Part shown: piece by piece, positions 1-11,977 of the stretch
Layout of the letters: each line of letters starts with the position of its first letter
How positions within the stretch are numbered: the first letter of the stretch is position 1
Origin: Phoebastria nigripes
Taxonomy: Eukaryota > Chordata > Aves > Procellariiformes > Diomedeidae
Direction: 5' to 3'
NCBI GenBank assembly: GCA_035582835.1
Contig: JAYKAV010002442.1
Span: forward strand, 1,692,448-1,756,447
DNA: 64,000 nucleotides
Notes under the pieces: generated by a model
Seen by the model: only the letters and a program-made list of their open reading frames with translations
What the model was told of the DNA's origin: nothing
The model's database searches: none
Position numbers and translations under genes: made by a program

Positions 1-3000
1 CGTAATTATCCGTCAATTCTCTCATGTCATTCTTTGACTGCAAGGAACCATGTTTTTACTCTAAGTTTGTAAAATGGGATCCTGGTCCACAACAGCAGCT
101 TCTAGACAAATAGTATCTATTCACAATATTAAAAACAGCTGCTGCAAAGGCATCATGCTGTGGCTTACAAAAGAAACTGTACAAATAAGATGGAACTAAA
201 TAAAAGAAACACGACATGGGGCAGAAATCACAGCCCCAATCAGACAATGCCAGGACTGGTTCTAGGAAAGGAGAACTTTATTTTAGCAGAACACTAATCA
301 GATTACAGAAAGCACGGAAAAAAACAACAGTCCCCTAAGAACATACAACACTAAGGACAACATACCCACTCACAACGGGTGAAATTCTAACTGTCTGGAA
401 GTTGATGCCATTGACTTCACCATGCCCATCTTCCAGCCTTTCCATGACCTAGATTGGTTGCAATTAAACCATTTCTGAGCATATGCATTCACTCATCAGG
501 TTAAGAGCTATTTCCTGCAGAGCAGTATATAACAAAGAGCACAGATAGAGAGCTGATGTCTTCAAACTATCGAAGACAAGTGAAGGACGAGCTTCCTAAA
601 GCAAGAGTCTCGATTTTCACCATACCAAGGGCAACACAGATGGTGTTAAGGACTGCAGACAATGCTGTATTTTGTTCTCACTGTTAGCCTTAGCTTTAAC
701 ATTTTAATCAGCAGTGAGCCCTTAACCAGAAGCCATTGCTCTAGAAGTAAAGTCGTCCTACAAATGAGGGCAAGAATTTACCTTTGCATAGGACATTGGT
801 TACTTGTACGTACATACCGAGACACACATCGGCCCACATATAAATATACCGACTCTGGTTCGTGTATAATCTCACAGCTCTAGACACCGACACATTTGAG
901 GCTGCCTGCTGGTGTCATTGTTCATAGAGTCAGACCGTTACCTACATCGAAGCCCTCAGCTGAGGAACAACAACGAACTATGCCCATAGAGCTCCTTGGT
1001 GCACAGAGCTGGCATGAAAACTTCACATCTCTTGAGTGTTTGCAGCCACATCTCGGGTCACAGGTGACGTGAAAGAGAGGTTGAGCTATTTGATGATGCC
1101 TGACTGTACGCAGCTACAAAAGTGGATAAAAGGGTGGCCTCTGCCATTTTGTTCACTGCCCTCACAGCAGAGCTAAGGACAATCTTGCTCACAGTGCTTC
1201 TGAGAATTTGCTATCTGAATCAGCCAGATAACCTTTAATAACTATAATTTAGAATTATGGTACAGCAGTTGTTTCCAGACAATGGTCCTGAGCAACTACT
1301 TCTACACAATGTCTGCAGAACACAGTTAGGGACAACTGGCCTGTGACTGGAAAGGCTTCTATTCATTATATGGAGGTTCCTGCTTCTACTGGAAAATATC
1401 TAGGTCTGCAAATCAAGCAGAGTTTTAAACCACCAAACTACAACTGAACGCCAAATTACATTGCATAAGACTAATTTTCCTCATAGACTTTATCTTCCAT
1501 GCTCTGGGTTAGTTTCTTTAGCTGATTTCCCTAAATGCCCTTAGGTATGCTGCCACCCAGTACAGAAACCCCAACTGTAGAACAGGTCAAGATAATACCG
1601 TGCAACAAATGTGACTGGAAAGTTTGAGTATCTGCTGTTTAAAGGGTCTGATAGGGGCCTGACACCTTGTGTAACAGCTCATGGTAACTTTGTATCTACC
1701 CACCACTGAGCTTATACCTACCCACATAATTTAGCATACGTTATTTGAACTTAGTAGCACACTCAATGACATACATTCTCTCTTTGCTTTACAAATAACT
1801 TGATTATAAAAGAAGAAAAGCAGAAGTTGAGTTTAAAAGAGAAAGAATGTGAAGGAAACAGAGTAAGACCACTTGTTTCTCAACTGCAGCAGCAGGCATT
1901 TTAGGAACAAGGGTATGAAAGTCACCAAAGAATCACACTGATCAAACACCACAAAATGTCCGTAGCCAGCTCCTCCTAGTGGGAAATCCCAATTCTCCAA
2001 AATTGGCGCACTCGATATATCAAGTGTCATACAATACAACAAACAGAGAAGGACAGGGAAGACTTCAGTCAATCAAAGGCCACAATGGATCTGTGAAACA
2101 GGAGCTGAGGAGTGACCACAGAACATCACGGAAGGAGAGTTACATGAGTGGAGAATGCAGCTCCAGAATGGGGGATTTTACACACATGGGACTTGAGTCT
2201 GACTCGGCATATGGAAAGTAATTATAAACCTATCTCCACAAAAAAAGATAGGTAGGAAAGGTTAAAGAAATCCAGGATGAACTATGTACCATTGCATATC
2301 TTAGTTTTAGTCCAAAACGGAGTCAGGGAAAACAGCATTCAGTTTCTCCTGATCATCTTGTTTTCCCTTGTAAATGAGAAAAAAAGAAGTATCTGGCCGT
2401 TCACCAGCTGCCCTCCACCCTCATGTCCAATGACTACATTTCCTGTTACACTGTAAATGCTATGGAAGGGTGAGCCTGGTGATGTTTTTGGCAGAAAAAA
2501 ATCTTTCAAATTTTTATTTACTCCCAATTACTACTCGGGAGTAGGTTTGTGTGCAATTATTGACTTGGAAGACAAGGAAGATATTTTAGGATTGTCCCAA
2601 AGCCTTGTGATACTTGTGAGTGTGTTTCCCCTTCTGTTCAGTCCCCCTCGTGGGTGACCCCATACTGTTGCACTAAAGGGGCAATCAGACCTTCCTGACT
2701 GCAGCTATTCTGAGACCTGGAGACACAGGGACTCCAGCTGCAGGTATCAGCCTGGAGTCCAAAGGACCTTTGTGGCAGAGGTTTGTGCAGCACAGTCCAG
2801 AAGCACCTTCCCCTCCGGCAGCCAACTCTCAGCGCTCATTGACCAGGGCTGGGAAAGCATCCTTAGAAGTTGGCCACCTTCACTGCCTTCCCCAAGACAA
2901 ATCTCACTGTATGTCCAGAATAGGGCTGACACTCACGCTCCATGATCTGAAACTTCACAACCAGAGTTTTCACCTTTCCGTAGAGCTTCAATGAAATCCT

Positions 3001-4439
3001 TCATCAGAGTGGGAGTGGTGCAAAAATTAGCTGTGCCATAAAGAAAGAAGAATTTAAAAATATTTTCAATATGCAGATGCCTTGCCAAAAGCAGAGTAAA
3101 GAGCCCACCATGAATACATTACAGAAATAAAAAATGTTTGCTCATTTCTAAATTTCCTGGAGTTTGCTTAATGTCAGCACTCCCATTTAATAGCAGAAAT
3201 GTAAAACGCTGTGACAGCTATTGAACCCCCGACCCCTGATAGGCAGTTACCAGCTTCGCCAGGACTGGTTTTGAAATCATTCAGTCCGTTAGCCTGCATC
3301 TTGTTACAGTCAGTGCAACTGATGCAATACTATGAATCTCTTTTTCCCTGTACATTTTTAACTCTCTCGTGCCAGCAATTATTCTACTCTTACAAGAATA
3401 TAAACCAGGACTTCTCTGTTTCTCGGGGAACACTGGGGGAACAAGGTTGCATCTAGTTTTTGTTTGAACTAGTAAATATTTAGGAGAACAAGAAGATAGT
3501 TTTTATCCGAAACATGTTTTCACAGCCTTGAAACAGTGAGGCAGCAAGAAAGAGACTGAAAAACAGCCTGCCATTTCCTTTCCTCCCTGTATTTTGGACT
3601 GCTTTTGACCCAGCATGTGTGCGCATGCACACTCACTCGCTTGGTCTGCTCCTTTACACCGTGACTTCATTGTAAAATTCAATTCATCTGTTCGAAGCAA
3701 TGACTGAAACACTATCTATAAAATTATGGCATTTTTCCATTAAAAAAAAAAAAAAATTAACACTTCTTCATTTGAAAGTTATTTTTAAACCTAGTTGGCC
3801 TGAAGCCAATTTTACTCATAACTGAAGTGGATTCTTCTTTTCCTAGAATTCAATGCCTTCCTTTTCTTAAATATATTAGTTTAAAAAAAAAAAAGTAAAC
3901 CCAGTAAATGGACAGTTTACACTTCTGTCTATACTGTTTTAACCTCTGACATATCAGCACGGTTTGCTTTTCAACTTAGTACTATGCAACAAACCCAAAC
4001 GAGTCTTTACTTTTTCTAGTTTAGGAACTTAACTCGAACACGGACTTTAGCAATCCCAGAGCAGAACCACTTACTTTCAGTTTGAATCTGGCTGGGGCAC
4101 TCGTAGAGCATCACCACAGCCAGTAGCTGGCTGAGTCAGAGTTTATGTCTGGGAGGTAATTGAAGACCCTTCAGAAACATGGCCAAATTTGAAAAAGAAA
4201 GCATCAGAGCCTTCTTACAATGCAAAGATACATATGGCTTCTGGCACTATATCTGCATTTACATGTCAATAGCCAAGCATGAAATAGATGAACTGAGAGA
4301 GCTGTTGTCATATATGTTGGTAGAATGAGTGTCCTGACTTCACTAAGTTCCCATTTTCCAGGACTGCCTCAAGAGACAGTGGGACATCTGGTCTTCTTAA
4401 CGAAGTAGCTGAGCTGGAATCCAGGTTTAGTAAAACTAA

Positions 4440-4485
4440 CCACCCCACCCCCCACCCCACCCCCCCCAAAAAAAAAAAAAAAAAA
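4440..4485. repeat. C-rich tract followed by poly(A)
   Basis: Four runs of C on the plus strand (4443-4446, 4448-4453, 4455-4458, 4460-4467) are separated by single A bases and followed by 18 A residues. On the DNM3 sense strand this is T18 followed by four G runs with one-base T loops, which fits an intramolecular G-quadruplex. Confidence 0.85.
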
Positions 4486-5298
4486 GACAGACTTGAATCT
4501 AAGCAATTAATATGTCACCAAGAAGTATTTTAAGAAATAACATGCAAACTGACCTGGCAGGGAGAGTATTTTCCTTCTCCTTCCAAAGGGAATTCTGTTT
4601 TTCCCAAGAGAAAATTCAAACTAAATTACACTAACTGACTTTATATTCAGTGAATGTTCACATACACAGTATTACCTGCACTGTGACAACTCCGCTGAGA
4701 TGCGAATATAGGATTTATATACTTCAGTTCTACATGTTTTGTAAAGGGTATCAGCAAGCACAGTAATGCAAAATAATTAGAAGATAAGAACTTTGTAGTC
4801 ACTTTATCCACAAAAAGTAATTTAATCAGATTTTTATTTTCCAAGTTGAATTTTCTCAAGTCTGAGTTCAGCATTAAAGTGTTTGATCCTTCTAACTAAG
4901 CAGAAACGATTGGCTAACTCAGGGCTTAAGGATGACAAAGGAAAGGTGAATTTTTTATATTAAAAAGTGTCACTTTGGGTTTTTTTGTTGTTCTTTTACT
5001 GCTTGAGTGCCTAGGGATTTGGAATCAAAATTTCCTAATGACACAGCATCTATCTAATCTTTTAACCTAACAATGTTAGAAGCATACTGAAGATGAACTT
5101 CATGAGAATGTTACAGGTTTTGCTGTTGTTTTCAAACAGCAGGCTCTGGAGGGCTGTTTGGGGGAGATTTTTTTGTTTTGTTTTTTAAATGAGGGTGATG
5201 AAGAGGCACAGGAGAGGAAGCAAATTCACAATGGTGGATTAAGACACTCCGAAGCATGCAGCTCCTCTGTCTTCAGTACCTGGACTGAAGCTACAATG

Positions 5299-5348
5299 CT
5301 CTGCGCGACTCTGCGCAATGCTCCGCTCTTCCTCTGCGCAAGGCTGCG
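5299..5348. promoter_or_regulatory. Small CpG cluster with repeated ctctgcgc
   Basis: The octamer ctctgcgc occurs three times (5299-5306, 5309-5316, 5332-5339), and the 50-bp patch holds six CpG sites in otherwise CpG-poor intron. The tgcgcaatgc portion resembles a partial NRF1 site (consensus YGCGCAYGCGCR). It could be a transcription-factor cluster or a degenerate short tandem repeat; no transcript is implied. Confidence 0.35.
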
Positions 5349-5590
5349 GAGTGGAGTTCAGTTTTAATATTAGTAAGATGTGGCTTGCCAACATGTGCTT
5401 GCTGAATGAGGTAGGTCTCCATTACCTCATTCTACACGACCCTTTTACAGATTTTATCTACCAAAGCTTTTGAAGATATATTTATCTTTAACCATGTGAG
5501 AAATCTCACTTACGTTAATGATTGTGCAACAATAAAAAGTAAAAATAAAAAAGATTAGTAGTCCGCTGATGACTAAACTCTCTTCACTTC

Positions 5591-5595
5591 NNNNN
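5591..5595. other. Assembly gap (5 N) and isolated N calls
   Basis: Five consecutive N bases mark a small gap. Single N calls occur at 23359, 26736, 26801, 28678, 30401, 33558, 40736, 46000, 46008, 46010 and 51930. Several sit in or next to homopolymers (26736, 26801, 46000-46010), where read errors are expected. Confidence 0.95.
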
Positions 5596-5835
5596 CCTTT
5601 TTCTTAGGAACTCATTACTCCAATGTTTATTTTTACTTTTGTAAATCTAAGAGTGCAAAGCTAAAGGCAGAGGTATAAAAGCAGCCATAATCTGCATGGG
5701 TGGGTGGGTATGGGATCTTTACATATGTACATACGACATGATCCACAGTACGCATGCCACACCAGGCAGCACTAGTAGGAGGGTTGCAGCTCTGCTAGCT
5801 ACCCAGTGAATCTGTACCAGGACAGTAAGGAAGGA

Positions 5836-5866
5836 TTATGCAGCTTTGCAGCATAAAGCTGCATAA
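5836..5866. repeat. Perfect 12-bp inverted repeat (hairpin)
   Basis: The left arm ttatgcagcttt (5836-5847) and right arm aaagctgcataa (5855-5866) are exact reverse complements with a 7-nt spacer gcagcat. The spacer itself repeats part of the arm sequence. It can form a stable stem-loop in DNA or RNA. It is too short to be a typical pre-microRNA. Confidence 0.85.
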
Positions 5867-8800
5867 GAAGCTTTGAGAAACCATCATCATCCTCAATCTG
5901 CCATTCCTCTCTTCCCCCTACCCCTTCTCAAAAACTCTCTTGTCACCTCTCAGATTTACCCATTTCATTTTCCATGCCACTAGGTGCAGAAATCTCAAGA
6001 TGTTTGTGGGGTTTGAGCCCCTGCAGGCAGCTGCAGGTTAATTCTATCTGTCTAATTGAGATAATGTAACCTCCAGAATCCAGCATGAATGACCTGTGCG
6101 AAAGAGAAGCGGGGGGGGGGACACAGATGAAGATACAAGAATCCTTACAAGGAACTGGGTCCAAGAGAAAGATCAGGGTGGTTTTCTGGAGATTTCTTTT
6201 GGAGTTACCTTCTGGCTGACAGCCCAGGCCAGAGGGAGAACGTTTCTGAACCTACAGCAAGAATTGCCCTTTGCTCAGAGTGAAAAGAGAGCTAACAGCT
6301 CCACCAATCCTCACATCTCACAGGTTTCCCCTATACTTGTTTATGGGTATCCTGCCTTATGCTACCAACTAACTCTATGTCAGATGCTACTGGTCCTGAC
6401 CTCCCTAGGGTGCCCCATAGCTCAGGTCTCTGGAGAACAGAGCTGGTCCACGCAACTCCTGACCTCCACACTCTGTTTCTGCCAGCCCCCAAGAGCTCTT
6501 TGGTGCCCCATCTATCCCCATTTCCCTTGACAGAGCATCTACAATCTAACCTCTCTGGTCTGGAGATCAGATCAGCATCCACTGCAGCAGCAAAGCCTTA
6601 AGTCAGCATATTGTAAAGAAACATTATAAACATTACCTTGACATTTTAGTGTACACAGTTAACATTTACATTTCACACCACCTCCTATGTAAAGTCCCTC
6701 TCTCCATGCTATCAATACACCACTTCTCTTAACCCCTCTGCCCACCCAACACTCAGAGCCCCTCTTCTCAGGCAGGCCAACAAAACAGAAGATTTATGGT
6801 GCTTCTGAGCCCAGCTACTATAGAGACAGAAGTGGTCAAAAACTGGTTAAAAATACAAAAATTAAAAGCAGACAAAATTCCCCAACCTTCAGAACATTTA
6901 AAACCCACCTGGGTCTTTCCCAAATACCCCAGAAATGCTTCAAGCTCACAATGAGATGCTACAGGCAATATTTCAGGGGCTACTTTCAACATTTGCTATG
7001 AAGCATCTTTTGATGCTCCAGATACATCTTCCTAAGGGTTAATATGCCAAAACAGGAAGGGGGAAAAAAAAAAAGGCACAAAAGCTGCATAACTTCTTTC
7101 CATGGTATGACAAACTCTCTCTGCAACATATTCCAAAGTGTGAGATGTGCAATTTCCATTCTTAAGCTCACTAAAAATGGCATAAAAAAGTACTAACTCT
7201 GGGAACTGCTTGATTATTAGTTTATCAGATCAACATCAGCAAAACTTTTTATGTGCTGCTTACTTTCAAAAAAAAAAAAACAAAACTTACCATGCCTATT
7301 TCAGTTCTCCCTCTCCACACCCCACACCCTTCTGCTGCTGTCCAGCTGGAACACATCAAGGGTCTAGAAGCCAAGTCAAATGTTGACCCCACCCTCCTCC
7401 ATCCATTTTAAGGCACCTTCAAAGCCAGTACACTGATCTAGTTCAGCTTAGCCAACAACGCCAGCAAATCTGTTATTTAAGACTCTAGTGCTGGGTTTTT
7501 ATAACTGCCCATTAATACAAGCTTTGATGTATGGTCAAAAAATCCAGCTGTAATGAGTTTCATCAGACTGTAGTAACCTTTCCTCAGAAGGTCTTTATTA
7601 CTATACCTTCATAATCTTTGGTCGCAATACTGTTTTATAGTATCATTCTTACTGAACTGCCTTAAAAAACAACACTCAGCAACACTTAACACATCTCCTT
7701 CCCCAAAATTAAAACAAAGAGCCATTAATAGTTTTCTAGAAGACACTTTTGCACCCACATTTTTAATAGGAGTTTGCTGTTAAGAGTTTGCAGGCAATAC
7801 TTGCGTGAACCAAAAGAGAAACCAATTTTCCTGACAAAACCCTTGAGACAGGATACGAAAGGATTTTGTGAAAGAACAAATAACTTACTCTGTTGTTCCC
7901 CTTTGCAGGATGCAGCAAGGAGGAAAGAGGGGGGGAAAAAAAGAAATATTAGATACATTCATTTTACATGCATTCAGTCTAACTCGTACAGTTCTAGAAA
8001 CAGCTCCAACCAAATGAGGAAGTAACTCAAAGAACATTCACTGAATCCTTTAGTTAGACAGCTTCCAGGGGAGCATAGGACATTCACAAAGGATTTAAAA
8101 CGTTCGGCAAAGTTGTAAATTCACGCTGTTTTTTCAAAATTTCCTCTCTCCACAAACATTCCGATTCCACTTTTGCTTCCTTCAGTGTAAATCAGGAGCA
8201 GCTCCTGGGAAATCGGTGGACACCAACACAAGGGAGAAGAAAATGAGGCCTGAAATGATCTAGGCATGGGACAGAAGCCAGAGGGATTTTCGTGCATTGG
8301 TAATACTGAACTTCCAGTACACAAAGCAATCCACTAACCATGTCTGCTTACCCTTGTCTGACAGCCACTCCCTATGACATGCCAATGAATGGAAAGTTTC
8401 ACGATCCAATGCTTTTTAAAAAGCAAATATTGAACTTTTAGATTAGTAATAAAAATAAGGAGGAGATGGCATTAGGGGAGAGGGGAAAAGGAATGGACGG
8501 TGCTAGCAAGGTAAAGTGTGCAGAGCAGGTTACGACAAACATCTGTGCTATTATTTTTTTTTAATTGTGAGTTTTGCCATGAGCTGGCATGAACAGTGTA
8601 TATTATACAGTGGGAAGCCAGCCAAAATAAACACCAGCCTACAGTTGAGAAATACAGTCTGGAAAGGTTAGTCACAAAGTTGTAGTCATTTTTTAAAAAA
8701 GGAGGTTTTTGGATGCATCAGTCCAGAAACCCAGCAGTAAAGTCAGCTGGTAAATGGATATCCCGTTTCAAAGTGAATTGGCCACAGTGTGATTTATATC

Positions 8801-10631
8801 AAGCAAGCTGACTTGCATATGGGTTGGAAAAATAAAAACACTGATTCATTGCTATCCGGGTGGCTGTCAGAGCCCACGTCCTGACAAAAGCAAATCTCCT
8901 GGGGGAAGGAGGTGACTTGGTAAACTGCAAAAAGAATTCGGGCGCTCATAGAGCAACATTGAGGGGTGATTAAAGATAGGTAACAAGAGCGTGAATATAT
9001 GAACGTGAGTGTGCATCCCCATGTGCAGAGGGCCAGGGAAGGCAGGCAAAATGAAGCAAGGAAATGGAGGAATGGGGTAATATCTGGCCTTTAATTTTTA
9101 ATATATTAAACGAGATTTGTTTAGGCAAAAAGAAAAATTAAAAATCAACAACCTTGGACTTCGCTTACAGGATTAAATTAGTAATAGAGACTTCATATTA
9201 GTGGCAGTAAGTACTGAGCCCCATTACCACTATAATCACACAATTTTAAGTAGCACTACTAAAAAAACAACAGAAAAATTAATATTCTTAGTTGAGAGAT
9301 TTGCCCCCGGTGAGAATTCAGAACAAATCTCTCTAATTCAGTGACAAATTCCTACTTTTCCTGCCACTGCAGATGGAACCCAGCTAGGGGCAACTGCATT
9401 GGGTTTTACATCAGCGTCCTTGTAGGCGAGTAGCAGAACTGTTAATGAAAGCACACAGCTTAGCTTTCAAATTCCAGGCTGCGCACACTGCTCTGGCAGT
9501 TACAGAAAGCAGGCCAGCTTCACCACTGCAATACTGCAGGTTTACAGCACTATTAAGCTATTTTTCATTTCTAAGCAGCAATTTTTCTACTTCTGGTGCC
9601 AAAGCCTTGGATACTCAAAGTTACCAGCTGTGACTCGCACATGAAAAGAGCGAGAAGGTCAGTCTGTGAAGGGGCTAGGGTACCTCTTTGCCTTTTTAAC
9701 TCCAGGATCGCAAAGCTGTGGGGAAGCACTGAAGTAAACGCAAGTTGCTGCCATTTCCTGGCAGTCTCTCTTACATAAGAACACGGTCTCTAAATCTTCG
9801 AAGGAGACTAAAAGACTGGGGAGGGGTGTGTGTCTCTCAAACTATTTTATATTGTCAGAGGAAGGTGTGAAACTGAGGAGTATGCACAGGATTTTAATGA
9901 AATGCTGCTGATTTTTATTTAAGTTCCACTGGAGCTTCTAAAGGCACCCTGGGTCTTGGAGCTTTTGCTTTGCAAAATTCAAAACTTCAACAGCAGACTT
10001 GCAGTCCACATTTGGACCTCTAGTCCTGTAGGAACGAAGTGCTCTGCAAGACTAGAGTAGCACCAAGCATCTTTCCTGAACAGCTTGATAGACTACTGGG
10101 TGAATTTCAAGCTACAGGGGTTTGCAACAATAATATTCACTCTTTTTGTAATGTAAAGATAATTCCAGCTCAAAGGAGAACTGAATTTTGACTCCCTTCT
10201 ACTTTTGTCTTTCAAGGAAGTCTCTCATCTTGTATCTAAGACTCCTTTGACAGACCAACTTTAAACAAAAACAAGAATTCTTTATAAACATATTTTGAAT
10301 ACAAAATATTTTTAGGGGGAAGGGAGAGACAGGAAGACAGAAGAGAAGTTTAGAAATCCAACTAGTCTGTCTTGTTTAAAGATAATGTAACAGATATATG
10401 AATATGATAAACATGTCACAGAATACAAGATTAAACCAGAGGCAGCAACAGGCTTTTTTGACATCATTATTAAAACCTGAGCAAGAAAAAAAAAAACCCA
10501 AAACAAAACAGTAGTTTGTTCCCAGTAATTAATTAGGTAACCTCCCATAACTAATCCTTGTAAAATGACTTCTGATGGTCTTAGGTAGGAACTGATCTAC
10601 TGGGACAGGCAACATACCGAAGAGTCACCAA

Positions 10632-10655
10632 TTTTTTTTTTTTTTTTTTTTTTTT
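10632..10655. repeat. Poly(T) tract, 24 nt
   Basis: An uninterrupted run of T on the plus strand (A on the DNM3 sense strand). No recognisable retroposed body adjoins it. Confidence 0.9.
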
Positions 10656-10745
10656 GTAAAAGGTAAAAGAAACCTTTTTTTTAAGAAGGTGAAAGATACC
10701 TGGTAGGTCTCCTGCTAAATTTGTATTTGAACTATTCTTAAAAAA

Positions 10746-10766
10746 TCATCATCGTTATCATCATCA
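10746..10766. repeat. Imperfect (ATC)n microsatellite
   Basis: Repeated atc/atcatc units with one interruption (cgtt) in the intron. It is short and probably neutral. Confidence 0.7.
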
Positions 10767-11620
10767 CTGTTCATTCCTATAATAATTGGAAAATCCAGCA
10801 ATTCAAGGATTCTCTGATTTATCTTTTGATGGTAGCCTTGAAACTTGGTATGAAGAGAGGAAGCTGAGGGTTGTTTGCATAAATAGCAGCCAGAGGAGAT
10901 GCAGACAGAATTATACTGGAAGCCATGGAGGTATCATAAGTATAAGGGAAATACGAGGAAGAGAAAGATGAAGAGATAGAAGACAGCAAAAGACCCTGGA
11001 CTCAAGGGACCTGGCCTTCCCATGGAAAACAAGCAGGAAGAAGAACAAATTCCATCAAAATCAAAGCATCATTTCTCAGAACAGATCTTCCGCTGAAGGG
11101 ATCTAGTGGACCAGCAGACTTACTGAAGAAAGGTGAACCGTGCATTAGAGAAACTTTCAAAAGCTCAAATGACAGGTATTTTTGCTAGTCAGCCTTCTCT
11201 CTGGATACATCTCCTCAAACCTTCATGTGGTATTAAATATCAAAATAACTAAGTCCAAAAAATATGAAATGGTAGTTGGGCATATTCCGTTTCCCGACTT
11301 TCTGTCTTTTCTATTAAATCAATAGAGGCTTTTTTACTGTATCCTGTTCAATTTGCTCCATGACGATTAGCTGAGTAAAACTGCCTTTGGAAAGGTTTAG
11401 CATGTGTTTCATACAGAAAAAACACGCAGCGAATCAGTAAAATAAATATACATGATTGCCTGGAATGCTTCTGTCAGTTCTGTAATACAGAGCTTGAGGG
11501 AATAAACTCTTCAAAGCACATCTTTACCTTAGAAGACATTAATAGAAACAACGAAGCTCAGGAAACCCCAAACTGCTCAACGCTTTTACTACACAGATCC
11601 AATGAATAACATTTTGGAAG

Positions 11621-11670
11621 GTTTGGTTTGTGGTTTGTTTTTTGTTTTTGTTTTGTTTTGTTTTGTTTTA
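11621..11670. repeat. T/G low-complexity, (TTTTG)n-like
   Basis: Runs of tttg, ttttg and tttttg end in four clean ttttg units at about 11646-11667. It lies about 200 bp on the intron-16 side of the exon at 11866, downstream of that exon's donor in the DNM3 sense direction. Confidence 0.8.
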
Positions 11671-11865
11671 ATATTGAGGTTTGACACACAAATTGATGTT
11701 AAAATATTTCATTATGAATATTTCAAAATTACCACAGATAAGTACAATGAAAAGGCTACCATTTCTTGAGATATCTGCAGACATTGTGTTTTCCCAGATG
11801 ATCCGATTGCTTTTTCTGACTTAAACATAGCAGCTACTGGAAAACTAGTGAGCTGTTTAACTTAC

Positions 11866-11977
11866 TGAGGATTTATCAGGATAGACACCGGCTCGTAGCA
11901 GAGATGCCTTCCAGCTATCCACCTCCTCTTGGGAGTCACAGGCTAGCTCAAGGAAACGGTAATCCTTGTAAACATTC
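11866..11977 (-). CDS. DNM3: Dynamin-3 exon, C-terminal end of PH domain (exon 16 by mammalian count)
   Basis: A 112-nt internal exon of dynamin-3, the large GTPase that severs membrane necks during endocytosis and acts at postsynaptic sites. The first base completes an Arg codon split with the upstream exon, and 37 full codons follow, starting [18 protein letters not shown] and ending in [10 protein letters not shown]. This is the last part of the PH domain: the end of the third variable loop, a beta strand (RFLELAC), and the C-terminal amphipathic helix ([14 protein letters not shown]). The tyrosine of NVYKDY corresponds to the Src-phosphorylated Tyr597 of dynamin-1. The Ala-Ser of WKAS corresponds to dynamin-2 residues mutated in centronuclear myopathy. 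The acceptor is ctttgttctag and the donor is gtaagt, both canonical. YRFLELA and ASLLRAG fit DNM3; DNM1 has YRQLELA and ASFLRAG. The exon ends in phase 0. Birds and mammals seem to differ at the last codon (SS here, S then V in mammals, from memory). Confidence 0.95.

Larger units (their letters stand above)
1..11865 (-). other. DNM3: DNM3 intron after the PH-domain exon (5' part)
   Basis: This is transcribed intron starting at the donor gtaagt (11865 downward) and running off the left edge. The next expected exon encodes the linker after the PH domain and the start of the GTPase effector domain (motif [20 protein letters not shown]). I could not find it here, so the intron exceeds 11.8 kb. 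The content is AT-rich unique sequence with poly(A)/(T) tracts, a C-rich/poly(A) repeat at 4440-4485, a CpG cluster at 5299-5348, a perfect hairpin at 5836-5866 and a (TTTTG)n-like tract at 11621-11670. The open frames are short and unlike known proteins. Confidence 0.85.

Noticed and set aside
2937..3030. Possible extra minus-strand exon with acceptor gcacag and donor gtgagt
   Set aside because: In the frame set by the DNM3 exon at 11866-11977 it hits a stop after eight codons. The other frames match no known dynamin sequence. Splice-like dinucleotides are frequent by chance.
6096..6530. 144-codon plus-strand open frame
   Set aside because: No domain or homology recognised. It starts inside a G homopolymer whose length is uncertain.
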